From Deltaproteobacteria bacterium (lineage in GTDB: Bacteria; Desulfobacterota; Desulfuromonadia; Desulfuromonadales; BM103), in NCBI GenBank assembly GCA_005774545.1, contig VAUL01000018.1, positions 1 through 46,455 on the forward strand: a stretch of DNA of 46,455 nt, written 5' to 3'. Below the pieces are notes generated by a model that had not been told where the DNA came from, ran no database searches, and saw nothing but the letters and a program-made list of their open reading frames with translations. Below are positions 34,031 to 42,852 of the stretch, in pieces. The position numbers and the translations under genes were made by a program. The number at the start of each line of letters is the position of its first letter. Positions within the stretch are counted from its first letter, which is position 1.

Positions 34031-35482
34031 TCAGAACGGGCTCTTCACCAGTTTCCAGGTGGGGCTGTTGATCGCCATGTCGATATCACGGGCAAAGATC
34101 GGGAACCCCTTGTAACCGTGGTATGGCCCGGAGTAGTCCCAGCTGTGCATCTGCCGGAACGGCAGCCCCATCTTCTGGAACACATACTTCTCCTTGATGC
34201 CGCTGCCGATCAGGTCGGGCTTGATCACATGGGCGAACTGCTCCATCTCCAACTCCGAGGCGTCGTCGTAGACCACCGTGGCCTCGGGCATCTCCGGAGC
34301 GGTGCGGTCGTAGTCGTCGGAGTGGGCGAACTCGTAGCCAGAGCCGACGCAGGTCATCCCCAGGTCTTCGTAGGCGCCGATGGTGTGGCGCGGGCGCAGC
34401 CCGCCGACGTAGAGCATGACGGTCTTGCCATCCAGGCGCGGCCGGTACTCCTCGATGACCTTCTGCATCTCGGCGTCGTACTTGGCGATCACCGCCTCGA
34501 CTTTCTCCTTGATGCTGTCGTCGAACAGCGCCGCCAGGGCGCGCAGCGACTCGCGGATCTTGGTCGGGCCGAAGAAGTTCAGCTCGATCCAGGGGATGCC
34601 GTACTTCTCTTCCATGACCTTGCACATGTAGTTCATGGAGCGGTAGCAGTGGATCACGTTGAGCCGCACCTGGTGGGTGGCGGCAATCCGCTCCATCTCG
34701 CCGTCGCCGGTCCATACCGCCTTGACGTTGAAGCCGCACTCTTCCAGCAGCGGCTTGGTCGACCAGGCGTCGCCGCCGATGTTGTACTCGCCGATCAGGG
34801 CGATATCGTACGGGCCGATCGGCTCGCTGAACTCGCGGGTCTCGATGATGTAGTCGCGGATGGTGTCGTTACTGATGTGATGCCCCAGCGACTGGGAGAC
34901 ACCGCGGAACCCTTCGCAGTTGCAGGGGATGATCGGAATGTCCAGTTCCTTGCTGGTCTGCTTGGCCACGGCGTTGATGTCGTCGCCGATCAGGCCGATC
35001 GGGCATTCGGAGAGCACCGAAATTCCCTTGGCTAATGGAAAGAGTTCCTTGGCTTCGTTGAGAAGGACCTTGAGCTTCTTGTCGCCGCCGTAGACGATAT
35101 CCTTCTCCTGGAAGTCGGAGGTGAACTGCATGCCGAACTGGTCGACGCCGAGCTTGCCGCTCATCAGGTTGCGGCGCGTCCCCCAGCTGTACCAGCCGCA
35201 GCCGACCGGGCCGTGGGAGACGTGGACCATGTCGCGGATCGGGCCCCAGACGACCCCCTTGGCGCCGGCGTAGGCGCAGCCGCGGGCCGACATCACGCCG
35301 GGGACGGTCTTCTTGTTGGATTTGACGCAGGCCTTGCCGGAGAGCTGGTCGTTCGGCGCCAGGTGCGGGGCGCGCTTTTTGCGCCCCTTCTCCGGGTAGA
35401 CCGCGAGGACTTCATCGATCATCGCCTGGGTCGACTCTTTGGTGATCCCGGCGACGGTTTTCTTCTCTATTTTGTCAGACAT
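34031..35482 (-). CDS. nifD: Nitrogenase MoFe protein alpha subunit NifD
   Basis: NifD carries FeMo-cofactor and reduces N2. The 483-residue protein has P-cluster ligands C69 (GCAYAG), C95 ([11 protein letters not shown]) and C160 ([11 protein letters not shown]), and the FeMo-co ligands C279 ([10 protein letters not shown]) and H446 ([14 protein letters not shown]). These identify a molybdenum enzyme rather than the V or Fe-only form, and no anfG or vnfG is present. AAGGAGACAAGC precedes the ATG. A palindromic element separates it from nifH. Confidence 0.97.
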   Translation of the reverse strand: MSDKIEKKTVAGITKESTQAMIDEVLAVYPEKGRKKRAPHLAPNDQLSGKACVKSNKKTVPGVMSARGCAYAGAKGVVWGPIRDMVHVSHGPVGCGWYSWGTRRNLMSGKLGVDQFGMQFTSDFQEKDIVYGGDKKLKVLLNEAKELFPLAKGISVLSECPIGLIGDDINAVAKQTSKELDIPIIPCNCEGFRGVSQSLGHHISNDTIRDYIIETREFSEPIGPYDIALIGEYNIGGDAWSTKPLLEECGFNVKAVWTGDGEMERIAATHQVRLNVIHCYRSMNYMCKVMEEKYGIPWIELNFFGPTKIRESLRALAALFDDSIKEKVEAVIAKYDAEMQKVIEEYRPRLDGKTVMLYVGGLRPRHTIGAYEDLGMTCVGSGYEFAHSDDYDRTAPEMPEATVVYDDASELEMEQFAHVIKPDLIGSGIKEKYVFQKMGLPFRQMHSWDYSGPYHGYKGFPIFARDIDMAINSPTWKLVKSPF

Positions 35483-35512
35483 TGCTTGTCTCCTTGAATG
35501 CAGATTGTTAAC

Positions 35513-35635
35513 TGGAGCGCGGAATTTTTCGTCCCGGCAAGGCGCTCAAGGGCGCGGGCGGAGGCGTAGCAGCGCTACGCCGCACAACCAAGCCCGCCGG
35601 GCAACACCGCCGGGGCGGAAAAGAACCGCTCCCCG
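35513..35635 (-). repeat. Palindromic intergenic element, copy 2 (between nifH and nifD)
   Basis: The same layout as copy 1: outer arms GGAGCG...TTTTTCG and CGGAAAAG...CGCTCC, and the GGCGTAGC/GCTACGCC core at 35558-35583. It starts directly after the nifH stop codon. In the transcript it would form a long hairpin between nifH and nifD. Confidence 0.75.
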
Positions 35636-36553
<918 letters not shown>

Positions 36554-36589
36554 TCATTCGTTGAGGCGGCATCCCCGTTGATTCGCCAC

Positions 36590-36621
36590 AAAAAAACCCC
36601 ACCCGGACGATCCGGATGGGG
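36590..36621 (-). terminator. Second intrinsic terminator in the nifH leader
   Basis: Minus-strand CCCCATCCGGA, loop TCG, TCCGGGTGGGG (11 bp), then seven T. It lies 76 bases before the nifH start and overlaps the hexaloop hairpin at 36619-36632. Confidence 0.9.
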
Positions 36622-36654
36622 CCACACTGCCCTGCCCCGCCGTCGTGGCGGGGC
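36619..36654 (-). promoter_or_regulatory. ANTAR-type element 2, nifH leader
   Basis: P2 (36619-36632): stem GGGC/GCCC, loop AGTGTG (A1, G4), overlapping the second terminator. Upstream, 36634-36654 is a strong hairpin GCCCCGCC/GGCGGGGC with a five-base loop ACGAC. This does not fit the six-base rule, so its role as P1 is uncertain. Confidence 0.6.
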
Positions 36655-36668
36655 GCTTGTCTGAAAAT

Positions 36669-36701
36669 AAAAAAACCCGCCGGTCGCTCGACCGAACGGG
36701 C
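36669..36701 (-). terminator. First intrinsic terminator in the nifH leader
   Basis: Minus-strand GCCCGttCGGTC, loop GAGC, GACCGgcGGGT, then seven T. No gene precedes it on this strand, so it can only act on the nifH leader. Its 5' end overlaps the hexaloop hairpin at 36699-36710. Confidence 0.85.
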
Positions 36702-36739
36702 ATCTTTGCCTGCCGTCGCCACCGGCACTACAGTGTGCC
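36699..36739 (-). promoter_or_regulatory. ANTAR-type element 1, nifH leader
   Basis: P1 (36724-36739): stem GGCAC/GTGCC, loop ACTGTA. P2 (36699-36710): stem GGC/GCC, loop AAAGAT. Both loops have A1 and G4. P1 begins about 10 bases after the predicted transcription start, and P2 overlaps the first terminator. Confidence 0.75.
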
Positions 36740-36760
36740 GTCGCGTACGCCTCTCATGAA

Positions 36761-36776
36761 AGCATGGGGCGTGCCA
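36761..36776 (-). promoter_or_regulatory. Sigma-54 promoter of nifHDK
   Basis: Minus-strand TGGCACG-N4-ATGCT. The -24 half is the exact consensus and the -12 half keeps GC. The same two halves occur before nifB. The start point is expected near 36750. Confidence 0.8.
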
Positions 36777-36951
36777 AGTTCAGAAAAGCAGCAAAACAGG
36801 TGCGGTTCTTTTCTTTGGCAAAGACAAACCGGGGAGCTTGCCAGGAGAGCGTGCCCAATATTTGACCAGACGGTGCGGACAGGGTGGGCAGAGATCCCAG
36901 CGGCTCGCACGGGATGCCGGCCACAACGGATTAATTCCGCCCGCGGAAACG

Positions 36952-36966
36952 GCACTCGCAATGTGC
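36952..36966. promoter_or_regulatory. NtrC-type enhancer site candidate
   Basis: GCAC-N7-GTGC has the spacing of NtrC sites (as at E. coli glnA). It lies about 180 bases upstream of the nifH sigma-54 promoter, a normal enhancer distance, and just before the minC promoter. No NifA site (TGT-N10-ACA) was found. The rest of the 36515-37050 spacer, outside the listed leader and promoters, shows nothing I recognise. Confidence 0.4.
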
Positions 36967-36974
36967 AATTGCCC

Positions 36975-37003
36975 TTGAGCCCAACGCCGTTCGGGTGTAT
37001 AAA
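36975..37003 (+). promoter_or_regulatory. Sigma-70 promoter of minCDE
   Basis: TTGAGC-N17-TATAAA, about 45 bases before the minC ATG. Confidence 0.6.
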
Positions 37004-37050
37004 GGCCCCCCTCTGCCGGCTGTTCATCCTGTAGCGAGTCCCCGGAGCCC

Positions 37051-37815
37051 ATGACCACCGCACACCACACCGCCGCCCCTTCCCAGAGCCTGTTCAAGCT
37101 CAAGGGAAGCTCCTTGACGCTGATGGTCCTCTACCTGCTGGAAGAGGATACCGACCGGCTCGTCGCCCAGTTGCAGAGCCGCTATGCGGCCATGCCCGGC
37201 TTTTTCCGCAACGCCCCGCTGCTGATCGACGGCACCCTCCTCCCCGAAGACCGCCCGGGGCCGGAATTCGCCCCGCTCCTGGCCGCGGTACGCCCCTTGG
37301 GGCTGGTGCCGACCGCCCTGCGCGGCGGCAGCGCACGCCTGCAGCAGGCCGCCCTGGCCGCCGGATTGGGCCTGGTCGCCGGCGAACCGGGTGACAGCCA
37401 GGAAGGCGCCGCACCGGAACCGGCCGCCCCATCGCCGGCCGCACAGGATCGGGAAGCCCCGCCACCGCCGCCGGCCACACGGATTGTCAACGGCACGGTG
37501 CGCTCAGGGCAACGCGTGGTCTCCAAGGGGGACCTGATCGTGCACGGCGCGGTCAACCCCGGTGCGGAACTGCTCGCCCACGGCAGCATCCACGTTTACG
37601 GGACCTTGCGCGGCCGCGCCCTGGCCGGACTGCACGGCGACGACCGCGCCCGCGTCTGCGCCCTGCAGTTCCACCCCGAACTGGTGGCCGTCGCCGGCGA
37701 ATACCTGCTGTTCGACGAACTGGCGCCGAACCAGCGCGGCGCCTGCGTAAGTGTTTCCAAAGACGGCGACACTCTCAGGGTCGATACCCTCGGCACCTTC
37801 ACCCCGGCACCATAA
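37051..37815 (+). CDS. minC: Septum site-determining protein MinC
   Basis: MinC blocks FtsZ ring formation away from mid-cell. The 254-residue protein has the N-terminal FtsZ-inhibiting domain (FKLKGSSLTLMVLYL), a proline/alanine-rich linker at about 115-140, and the C-terminal beta-helix with RIVNGTVRSGQRV and GSIHVYGTLRGRALAG, which binds MinD. It is the first gene of a minCDE operon with its own sigma-70 promoter, divergent from nifH. Part of the usual domain spacing is taken up by a long Pro/Ala linker, common in high-GC genomes. Confidence 0.93.
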   Translation: MTTAHHTAAPSQSLFKLKGSSLTLMVLYLLEEDTDRLVAQLQSRYAAMPGFFRNAPLLIDGTLLPEDRPGPEFAPLLAAVRPLGLVPTALRGGSARLQQAALAAGLGLVAGEPGDSQEGAAPEPAAPSPAAQDREAPPPPPATRIVNGTVRSGQRVVSKGDLIVHGAVNPGAELLAHGSIHVYGTLRGRALAGLHGDDRARVCALQFHPELVAVAGEYLLFDELAPNQRGACVSVSKDGDTLRVDTLGTFTPAP

Positions 37816-37874
37816 ACCGATACCGACAGCGGCTTTGGCCGCCATATTCATCACCCTTACCAGGAGGCACTCCC

Positions 37875-38690
37875 GTGTCCAAAGTCATCGTCGTCACATC
37901 CGGCAAAGGCGGGGTCGGCAAGACCACGACCAGCGCCGCCTTCGCCACCGGACTGGCCCTGCGCGGCTACAAAACGGTCGTCATCGATTTTGATGTGGGC
38001 CTGCGCAATCTCGACCTGATCATGGGCTGCGAGCGGCGCGTGGTCTACGACCTGATCAACGTCATCAACGGCGAAGGCGCCTTGAGCCAGGCGCTGATCA
38101 AGGACAAGCGCGTCGAGAACCTGGCCATCCTGCCGGCCTCGCAGACCCGGGACAAGGAAGCGCTGACCCTCGACGGGGTCGGGCGCATCATCGACGAACT
38201 CAAGGAACGCTTCGACTACGTCATCTGCGACTCGCCGGCAGGGATCGAAAAAGGGGCGATCACCGCCATGTACTACGCTGACGAGGCGCTGGTGGTGACC
38301 AACCCGGAAGTCTCGTCGGTGCGCGACTCCGACCGCATCATCGGCATGCTCGCCAGCAAAACCCGCCGCGCCGAACTCGACCACGAGCCGGTCAAGGAAC
38401 ACCTGGTGGTGACGCGCTACGACCCGCAGCGGGTCGACAAGGGGGAGATGCTGAGCGTCAGCGACGTGCAGGAGATTCTGGCCATCCCCTTTCTGGGGGT
38501 GATCCCGGAATCGAAAGCGGTGCTGGTTGCCTCCAACTCGGGGGTTCCGGTCACCCTCGAAACAGCCAGCGATGCCGGGCAGGCCTACTTCGACGTCATC
38601 GACCGCTTTCTCGGCGAGGAGCGTCCGCACCGTTTCCTCGATGTGCCCAAGCGCGGCTTCTTCGCCCGCCTGCTGGGGGGGGCCGCATGA
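37875..38690 (+). CDS. minD: Septum site-determining protein MinD
   Basis: A 271-residue membrane-associated ATPase that recruits MinC to the membrane. It has a deviant Walker A (TSGKGGVGKTTT), switch I DFDVGLRNLDLIMG, Walker B (YVICDSPAGIE) and a C-terminal amphipathic helix (RGFFARLLGG) for membrane binding. The start is GTG at 37875 with AGGAGG upstream. It overlaps minE in an ATGA arrangement. Confidence 0.96.
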   Translation: MSKVIVVTSGKGGVGKTTTSAAFATGLALRGYKTVVIDFDVGLRNLDLIMGCERRVVYDLINVINGEGALSQALIKDKRVENLAILPASQTRDKEALTLDGVGRIIDELKERFDYVICDSPAGIEKGAITAMYYADEALVVTNPEVSSVRDSDRIIGMLASKTRRAELDHEPVKEHLVVTRYDPQRVDKGEMLSVSDVQEILAIPFLGVIPESKAVLVASNSGVPVTLETASDAGQAYFDVIDRFLGEERPHRFLDVPKRGFFARLLGGAA

Positions 38691-38950
38691 AATTTCTCGA
38701 CTTCTTCCGCAGTCTCAACCCGGGCTCGGCAGCCACGGCCAAGGAACGGCTGCAGATCATCATCGCCCACGAGCGGCGCCGGGTGCAGACCCCGAACTAC
38801 CTGCCGCTGATGCAGCGCGAGATTCTCGCCGTGGTCCGCAAGTATGTGCCGATCAGCGAGGACCAGATCAAACTCAACATCGATCGACGCGGCGAGCTCG
38901 AAGTCCTGGAACTCAACATCTCCCTGACCGAACCGCCCCTGGAACCGTAA
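38687..38950 (+). CDS. minE: Cell division topological specificity factor MinE
   Basis: An 87-residue protein that displaces MinC and stimulates the MinD ATPase to give pole-to-pole oscillation. The N-terminal membrane helix (MKFLDFF) and the contact helix (AKERLQIIIAHERRR) are present, followed by the dimer domain. It starts on the minD stop (ATGA). A long perfect hairpin follows. Confidence 0.94.
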   Translation: MKFLDFFRSLNPGSAATAKERLQIIIAHERRRVQTPNYLPLMQREILAVVRKYVPISEDQIKLNIDRRGELEVLELNISLTEPPLEP

Positions 38951-38962
38951 CTGAGCGGACAA

Positions 38963-39016
38963 GCCAGACGCAGCGGGCCCGCAACCATCATCGGTTGCGG
39001 GCCCGCTGCGTCTGGC
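38963..39016. terminator. 24 bp perfect palindrome after minE
   Basis: GCCAGACGCAGCGGGCCCG and the rest of its 24-base arm pair with no mismatch around loop ATCATC. There is no U-tract on either side, but it sits between convergent minE and tag, so it is probably a shared terminator. Confidence 0.65.
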
Positions 39017-39055
39017 AGAGAAACCGGTTCGCGATACGGCCAGAACTGCCGTCGC

Positions 39056-39616
39056 CTATCTCTCCCCGTACCGGAAACAATCGACGGTATGGTCGTTGAC
39101 CATCCCCACCGCCTGCATGAACGCGTAGCAGATCGTCGAGCCGACGAAGTTGAAGCCGCGGCGCCTGAGTTCCCGGCTCAGCGCGTCGGACTGCGCGGTG
39201 CGCGCCGGCACCTCCGCCAGCGTGCGCCAGGCGTTGCGGACCGGAACTCCGTCGACGAAGCGCCAGAGGAAGGCGTCCAGCGTCCCGAACTCGTCCCGGA
39301 GGGCCAGCACGCCGCGGGCGTTGCGGATCGCGGCCTCGATCTTGAGGCGGTTGCGCACGATGCCGGGATCGGCGAGCAGGCGCCGGAGATCGGCCTCGCC
39401 ATAGGCGGCAACCTTGTCGACGGCGAAATGGTCGAAGGCCTTGCGGTAATTGTCGCGCTTTTTCAGGATCGTCAGCCAGCTCAGCCCGGCCTGCGCCCCC
39501 TCCAGGATGAGCATTTCGAAGAGGTGCCGGTCGTCATGGCAGGGGGTTCCCCACTCGCTGTCGTGGTAGGCCACGTAAAGGGGATCAGCCCCGCACCAGG
39601 CGCAGCGGGTCTTCAT
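39056..39616 (-). CDS. tag: DNA-3-methyladenine glycosylase I
   Basis: A 186-residue base-excision enzyme that removes 3-methyladenine. It has the zinc ligand CAWCG near the N-terminus, YHDSEWGTPCHDDRHLFEML with the catalytic region, GAQAGLSWLTIL, and the C-terminal zinc ligands in MVNDHTVDCFRY. The ATG at 39616 overlaps the stop of the preceding lipoprotein gene (ATGA). The two genes are thus an operon, although their functions are not obviously linked. Confidence 0.94.
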   Translation of the reverse strand: MKTRCAWCGADPLYVAYHDSEWGTPCHDDRHLFEMLILEGAQAGLSWLTILKKRDNYRKAFDHFAVDKVAAYGEADLRRLLADPGIVRNRLKIEAAIRNARGVLALRDEFGTLDAFLWRFVDGVPVRNAWRTLAEVPARTAQSDALSRELRRRGFNFVGSTICYAFMQAVGMVNDHTVDCFRYGER

Positions 39617-40038
39617 GGCCGCCCCCCCTCCTCCCGGGCCGCCCTCGCGGCCACGGCAATCTCGCCGAGCGCGGCCGCCTTCGGCGCGCTGCGCGATGGC
39701 GCCTCGACCCGGAGCCACTCCTGCAGAACGCGGCTTTCCTCGGCGGTGAGCTTCCCGAACGATTCGACCAGCAGGGCGTGCCTGTCGGCGCTCCACCACC
39801 AGGCGATCACCGACTCCTGCCAGTCGGCGATGTGCGCCGGCGCGGCGTCCGGGAAGCGCGCCGGGACGCGCAACAGTTCGACCATCGTCTCCGGCGGGCC
39901 GCCGATGATGCGATTGTGCACCATGGCCATGCCGGAGGGGCGCCCGGAGAAGAAGTCGTCGGCACTCTCCCGACAAGCAGCCAGCGGGAGAGAGACGCTC
40001 ATGACCGTCACAAGGATAAGGATCGTTCTGAATCGCAT
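39613..40038 (-). CDS. Putative lipoprotein of unknown function
   Basis: A 141-residue protein with a signal peptide and lipobox LPLAAC (Cys about 22), so it is probably anchored in a membrane. The mature part has a tryptophan-rich helix (WQESVIAWWWSADRHALL) and an alanine-rich C-terminus. No family is recognised. The gene overlaps tag by four bases. Its upstream end overlaps the promoter of the divergent DUF309 gene. Confidence 0.75.
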   Translation of the reverse strand: MRFRTILILVTVMSVSLPLAACRESADDFFSGRPSGMAMVHNRIIGGPPETMVELLRVPARFPDAAPAHIADWQESVIAWWWSADRHALLVESFGKLTAEESRVLQEWLRVEAPSRSAPKAAALGEIAVAARAAREEGGRP

Positions 40039-40054
40039 GACTTCACTTTATAAT
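40026..40054 (+). promoter_or_regulatory. Sigma-70 promoter of the DUF309 gene
   Basis: TTCTGA-N17-TATAAT has a perfect -10 box. The last T of the -10 is seven bases before the A of the ATG at 40061, so the mRNA may begin at the start codon. Confidence 0.6.
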
Positions 40055-40060
40055 AAAAGC

Positions 40061-40603
40061 ATGACCGACGGGACGAATTTAAACGGCACGCCGCCAGCGC
40101 GCTACAGCCGGCGCCCCTTCCCCCCCTATCGCTACCTCCCCTTCCAGGGCGACAGGGGACGCCCCCATCCGCGCAACGACCCGGGCGGGCATGCGTACCA
40201 CGCCGACGAGGACTACCTGCCGCACTTCGCCCCGGCCGACTGGCCCACCTGCGAACCGTACCTGTACGGCGTCGACCTGTTCAATTACGGCTACTACTGG
40301 GAAGCGCACGAAGCCTGGGAGGCGGTCTGGCTGGCGGCGGGCGACCGTTCGACCCGTTGCGGCGTGTTCGTGCAGGGGCTGATCCAGCTGGCGGCCGCCC
40401 AGCTCAAGCGGGTCATCGGCTCGCAGTCGGGAGCCCGGTCACTCACCGCCGCCGGCTGCGAAAAGCTCGCCGTGGCCGACGGGCTCTTTCTCGGCATCGA
40501 GGTAGCGGCCCTGATCGCCGCGGCCCAGCACTGCCTCCGTGATGATGGCGACCAATTCCCGCTGATCGTGCTGCAGTTCCCCGCTCGCGGCGAGAACGGC
40601 TGA
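40061..40603 (+). CDS. DUF309 domain protein
   Basis: A 180-residue protein. The helical DUF309 signature FNYGYYWEAHEAWEAVWL and FVQGLIQLAAAQLKR lies at residues about 75-120. The first 60 residues are rich in Pro, Arg and Tyr and look disordered. The biochemical role of DUF309 is not established. No Shine-Dalgarno is visible and the promoter abuts the ATG, so translation may be leaderless. It converges on the DCC gene. Confidence 0.82.
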   Translation: MTDGTNLNGTPPARYSRRPFPPYRYLPFQGDRGRPHPRNDPGGHAYHADEDYLPHFAPADWPTCEPYLYGVDLFNYGYYWEAHEAWEAVWLAAGDRSTRCGVFVQGLIQLAAAQLKRVIGSQSGARSLTAAGCEKLAVADGLFLGIEVAALIAAAQHCLRDDGDQFPLIVLQFPARGENG

Positions 40604-40640
40604 AGCACGCCCCTTACGGCCATGACCGGTGCCGCACCGG

Positions 40641-41054
40641 TCACCCCCGACCGCTCCGGCAGGCGTCCGTCGCACAGCCGCTTCGACGCCCGGGCAGACG
40701 CGGCCGCACCCGGGCAAACCAGCGATAGCCGAGCCGGGCCAAGCCATTGACGACGGGGAGCGACACTATGGCCGCCAGCCAGCGGCAGCTTCGCCGCTCC
40801 GGGAAAGCCTGCCAGATGGCAATGAACGCCCCGACCCCCCGATACACGGCGCCGCGACGGTCGACGGCATGCAGTTCGGCCATCAGTGCCGCAAGGGGGA
40901 CACCGTACCGGTGCGGATCGAAATCCGGCGCGCTGATATCGACCGGGACGAGCCGGGCGCTGCGATCCAGGCGACGGTAGTACGCGATCTCCCGCGAACA
41001 GACCGGGCAGGCCCCGTCATAGAGGATGTGCAGCGGGAATTCAGGGATCGGCAT
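40641..41054 (-). CDS. DCC (DUF393) thiol-disulfide family protein
   Basis: A 137-residue protein with the family start ILYDGACPVCSREIAYYRRLD, giving the CxxC pair near residue 16, and a hydrophobic segment (WLAAIVSLPVVNGLARLGYRWFA) in the C-terminal half. The DUF393 or DCC family is predicted to have a thioredoxin-like fold. The frame runs upstream to 41204, but the conserved N-terminus begins at 41054. The C-terminal end overlaps a small hairpin (40624-40642) between the convergent genes. Confidence 0.85.
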   Translation of the reverse strand: MPIPEFPLHILYDGACPVCSREIAYYRRLDRSARLVPVDISAPDFDPHRYGVPLAALMAELHAVDRRGAVYRGVGAFIAIWQAFPERRSCRWLAAIVSLPVVNGLARLGYRWFARVRPRLPGRRSGCATDACRSGRG

Positions 41055-41239
41055 CGGTTCGCCCCCACGAGCAGCCTGAGCACAGTATAACGGCTTCCAG
41101 GCGGCGGGGAAAACACTCCGAAACCAAAGATTGGCGGAAAATAATATTGCCGAGGCCCCAACACCTTGTTTCTTTGAGATTTTTATCAGAGTCAATGCGT
41201 ACAATACCCGAAAGTTGACGGTTATGGTCAGGAGGGGAC

Positions 41240-41407
41240 ATGCCGAAACCGAGGCCCGTTTGCCCGTTCACCGACAGTTCCTGCACCGGCTGCAGGGCGC
41301 TGTTCACCGCGGCCCCCGGCGCGAAGCCCGTTCCGAAGATGCGCGGCTGCCAGCTGCTCGACGACGGCAAAAACCGGCAGCCACTTGACGTCGGCGCCCT
41401 TCCCTGA
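41240..41407 (+). CDS. Small cysteine-rich protein (55 aa)
   Basis: ATG preceded by AGGAGGGG. The product begins MPKPRPVCPFTDSSCTGC and later has RGCQLL, giving cysteines spaced C-x6-C-x2-C and one more 18 residues on. The spacing suggests a metal or Fe-S site. No named family is recognised. The strong ribosome binding site supports a real gene. Confidence 0.6.
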   Translation: MPKPRPVCPFTDSSCTGCRALFTAAPGAKPVPKMRGCQLLDDGKNRQPLDVGALP

Positions 41408-41444
41408 CCGCCTCTTTCCACGCCAGCTCCTTCGTTCGCCCCTG

Positions 41445-41472
41445 TTTGCATCCCCGCGTTTCGCACTATACT
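41445..41472 (+). promoter_or_regulatory. Sigma-70 promoter of the 41552 lipoprotein gene
   Basis: TTTGCA-N16-TATACT, about 80 bases before the ATG. Confidence 0.55.
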
Positions 41473-41551
41473 GAAGAAAGGCAGCACTGAACGCGCGGGG
41501 AGGCCTCCGCGGTCCGGTGCGTTGCCACGACAGTTTCAAGGAGCGAACACG

Positions 41552-42199
41552 ATGATCCGCACGCATCTCCTGCGGTGGACGTTCCTCGTTGCCGCCGCGT
41601 TTCTCGCCGCCGGCTGTTCCGGCACCACGCTCAGCGGGTCATGGAAGGATCCGGGGTTCGAGAGGAAGATCAACACGGTCTACCTGGTCGGCATCTCCAA
41701 AAGCGAGACCAACCGGCGCCTGTTCGAGACCCGCTTCGCCGAGGAACTGGCGACCCACGGCGTCACCGGCCTGCCGAGTTACCGGGACCTCCCCGACGCC
41801 TCGAACGCCGGGAGGGAAGCGATCGACGCCGCGGTGCGGAAACGGGGCGCCGACAGCGTGCTGATCACCCGCCTGGTGAGCACGCGCACCGAGGAGGTGG
41901 TGACCCCCGGCCGGGTCAGCGGCTACCGCAGCTGGCCGTACCGCGGCTACCCGTACCCGTCCCGCTATCGCTACTGGGGGAGTTATTACGACCGCTGCTG
42001 CCTGGAGATGACCTACGAACCGCCGACCGTCACCCGGTACGAGATCGCCACCGTCGAGGCCAACCTCTACGAGGCCGCCTCCGGCGAACTGGTCTGGTCG
42101 GCGCAACTGGAAACCGTCATCGAATCCGACCTGCGGAAGCTGGTCGACGATTTCATCGACACGGTGACCCGCGACCTGCGCGAGCAGGGGGTGATCTGA
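41552..42199 (+). CDS. Lipoprotein with a DUF4136-like fold (possible)
   Basis: A 215-residue protein with signal peptide and lipobox FLAAGC (Cys about 22). The mature part starts SGSWKDP and ends with a helix FIDTVTRDLREQGVI; this outline resembles DUF4136-type lipoproteins of Gram-negative bacteria. A Tyr/Arg/Pro-rich insert (YRGYPYPSRYRYWGSYY) lies near residue 130. AAGGAG precedes the ATG. Function is unknown; it is probably anchored in the outer membrane. Confidence 0.75.
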   Translation: MIRTHLLRWTFLVAAAFLAAGCSGTTLSGSWKDPGFERKINTVYLVGISKSETNRRLFETRFAEELATHGVTGLPSYRDLPDASNAGREAIDAAVRKRGADSVLITRLVSTRTEEVVTPGRVSGYRSWPYRGYPYPSRYRYWGSYYDRCCLEMTYEPPTVTRYEIATVEANLYEAASGELVWSAQLETVIESDLRKLVDDFIDTVTRDLREQGVI

Positions 42200-42248
42200 A
42201 CCCGCACCACCCCTCCCCGGCGGGCGTTGAGGAGAGAGCGGCCGGCGC

Positions 42249-42620
42249 CTAACCAGCCGGCGGCGCACCCGTCGGAGGATCGTCGTTGCCGAGCAGCCGC
42301 CCGATATCCCACGCGCTCGAAAACCCTGCCGCCGGGAAGGCCCCTGCCGCCAGCAGCCCACAGAAGAGCAATCCCGTGGACGTTTCGTCAAGATCGGCAA
42401 AACCGGTGATGCGCAGGACCCGCCCCTTGGGGATGACGTGGCGGCCGTCGCCGCTGGCGATGTCGCCGGTCGCAATCAACTTCTCACCGGGCTTCAGCTC
42501 GCTTTCGAATAGTTGACTGCCGCAATGCGAACAGCAGTGGCCGGCCAAGCAGGCGCCGTCCTCATGTGAGCGCAGTACCGCGATGACGGGATATCCTTTC
42601 GCGCATGAGCAGTCGACCAT
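42249..42620 (-). CDS. Hypothetical cysteine-rich protein
   Basis: A 123-residue protein without a recognised family. The N-terminal third is rich in cysteine (VDCSCAKG, then GACLAGHCCSHCGSQ) and looks like a zinc ribbon or redox site. The middle has a small beta segment (GRHVIPKGRVLRITGF), and the C-terminus is hydrophobic and glycine-rich. The ATG at 42620 is chosen for AGGGGGACGAG upstream; starts at 42635 and 42668 are possible. It converges on the 41552 lipoprotein gene. Confidence 0.55.
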   Translation of the reverse strand: MVDCSCAKGYPVIAVLRSHEDGACLAGHCCSHCGSQLFESELKPGEKLIATGDIASGDGRHVIPKGRVLRITGFADLDETSTGLLFCGLLAAGAFPAAGFSSAWDIGRLLGNDDPPTGAPPAG

Positions 42621-42852
42621 CTCGTCCCCCTGAAGCATCCCCCCGGCAGTGCGTGCACCCGTGAACAACGAAAAGACCTCCGGATATCCTTACCATATCG
42701 ATCTTAAATTTTTCTTACCACGACGGGGGACAGCACCCGTTTCAACCGGAATTTTTGACATAAGTCATGTTTCTCAAGCGGTGGTTCGTGGTTTATGGCA
42801 GCGTATGCGACTCTGCCGGGGAGGGGGACTCTGCGCCGCAGGAGAGAGATTC

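Noticed and set aside
42649-42852. Upstream extension of the DUF3365-GGDEF-EAL protein
   Set aside because: The extra 68 residues have no signal peptide or match, whereas ATG 42853 has GGAGAGA and directly precedes the membrane helix. The TTGAC-N4-GTCAT palindrome near 42755 could be a CRP/FNR-family site but is too weak alone.
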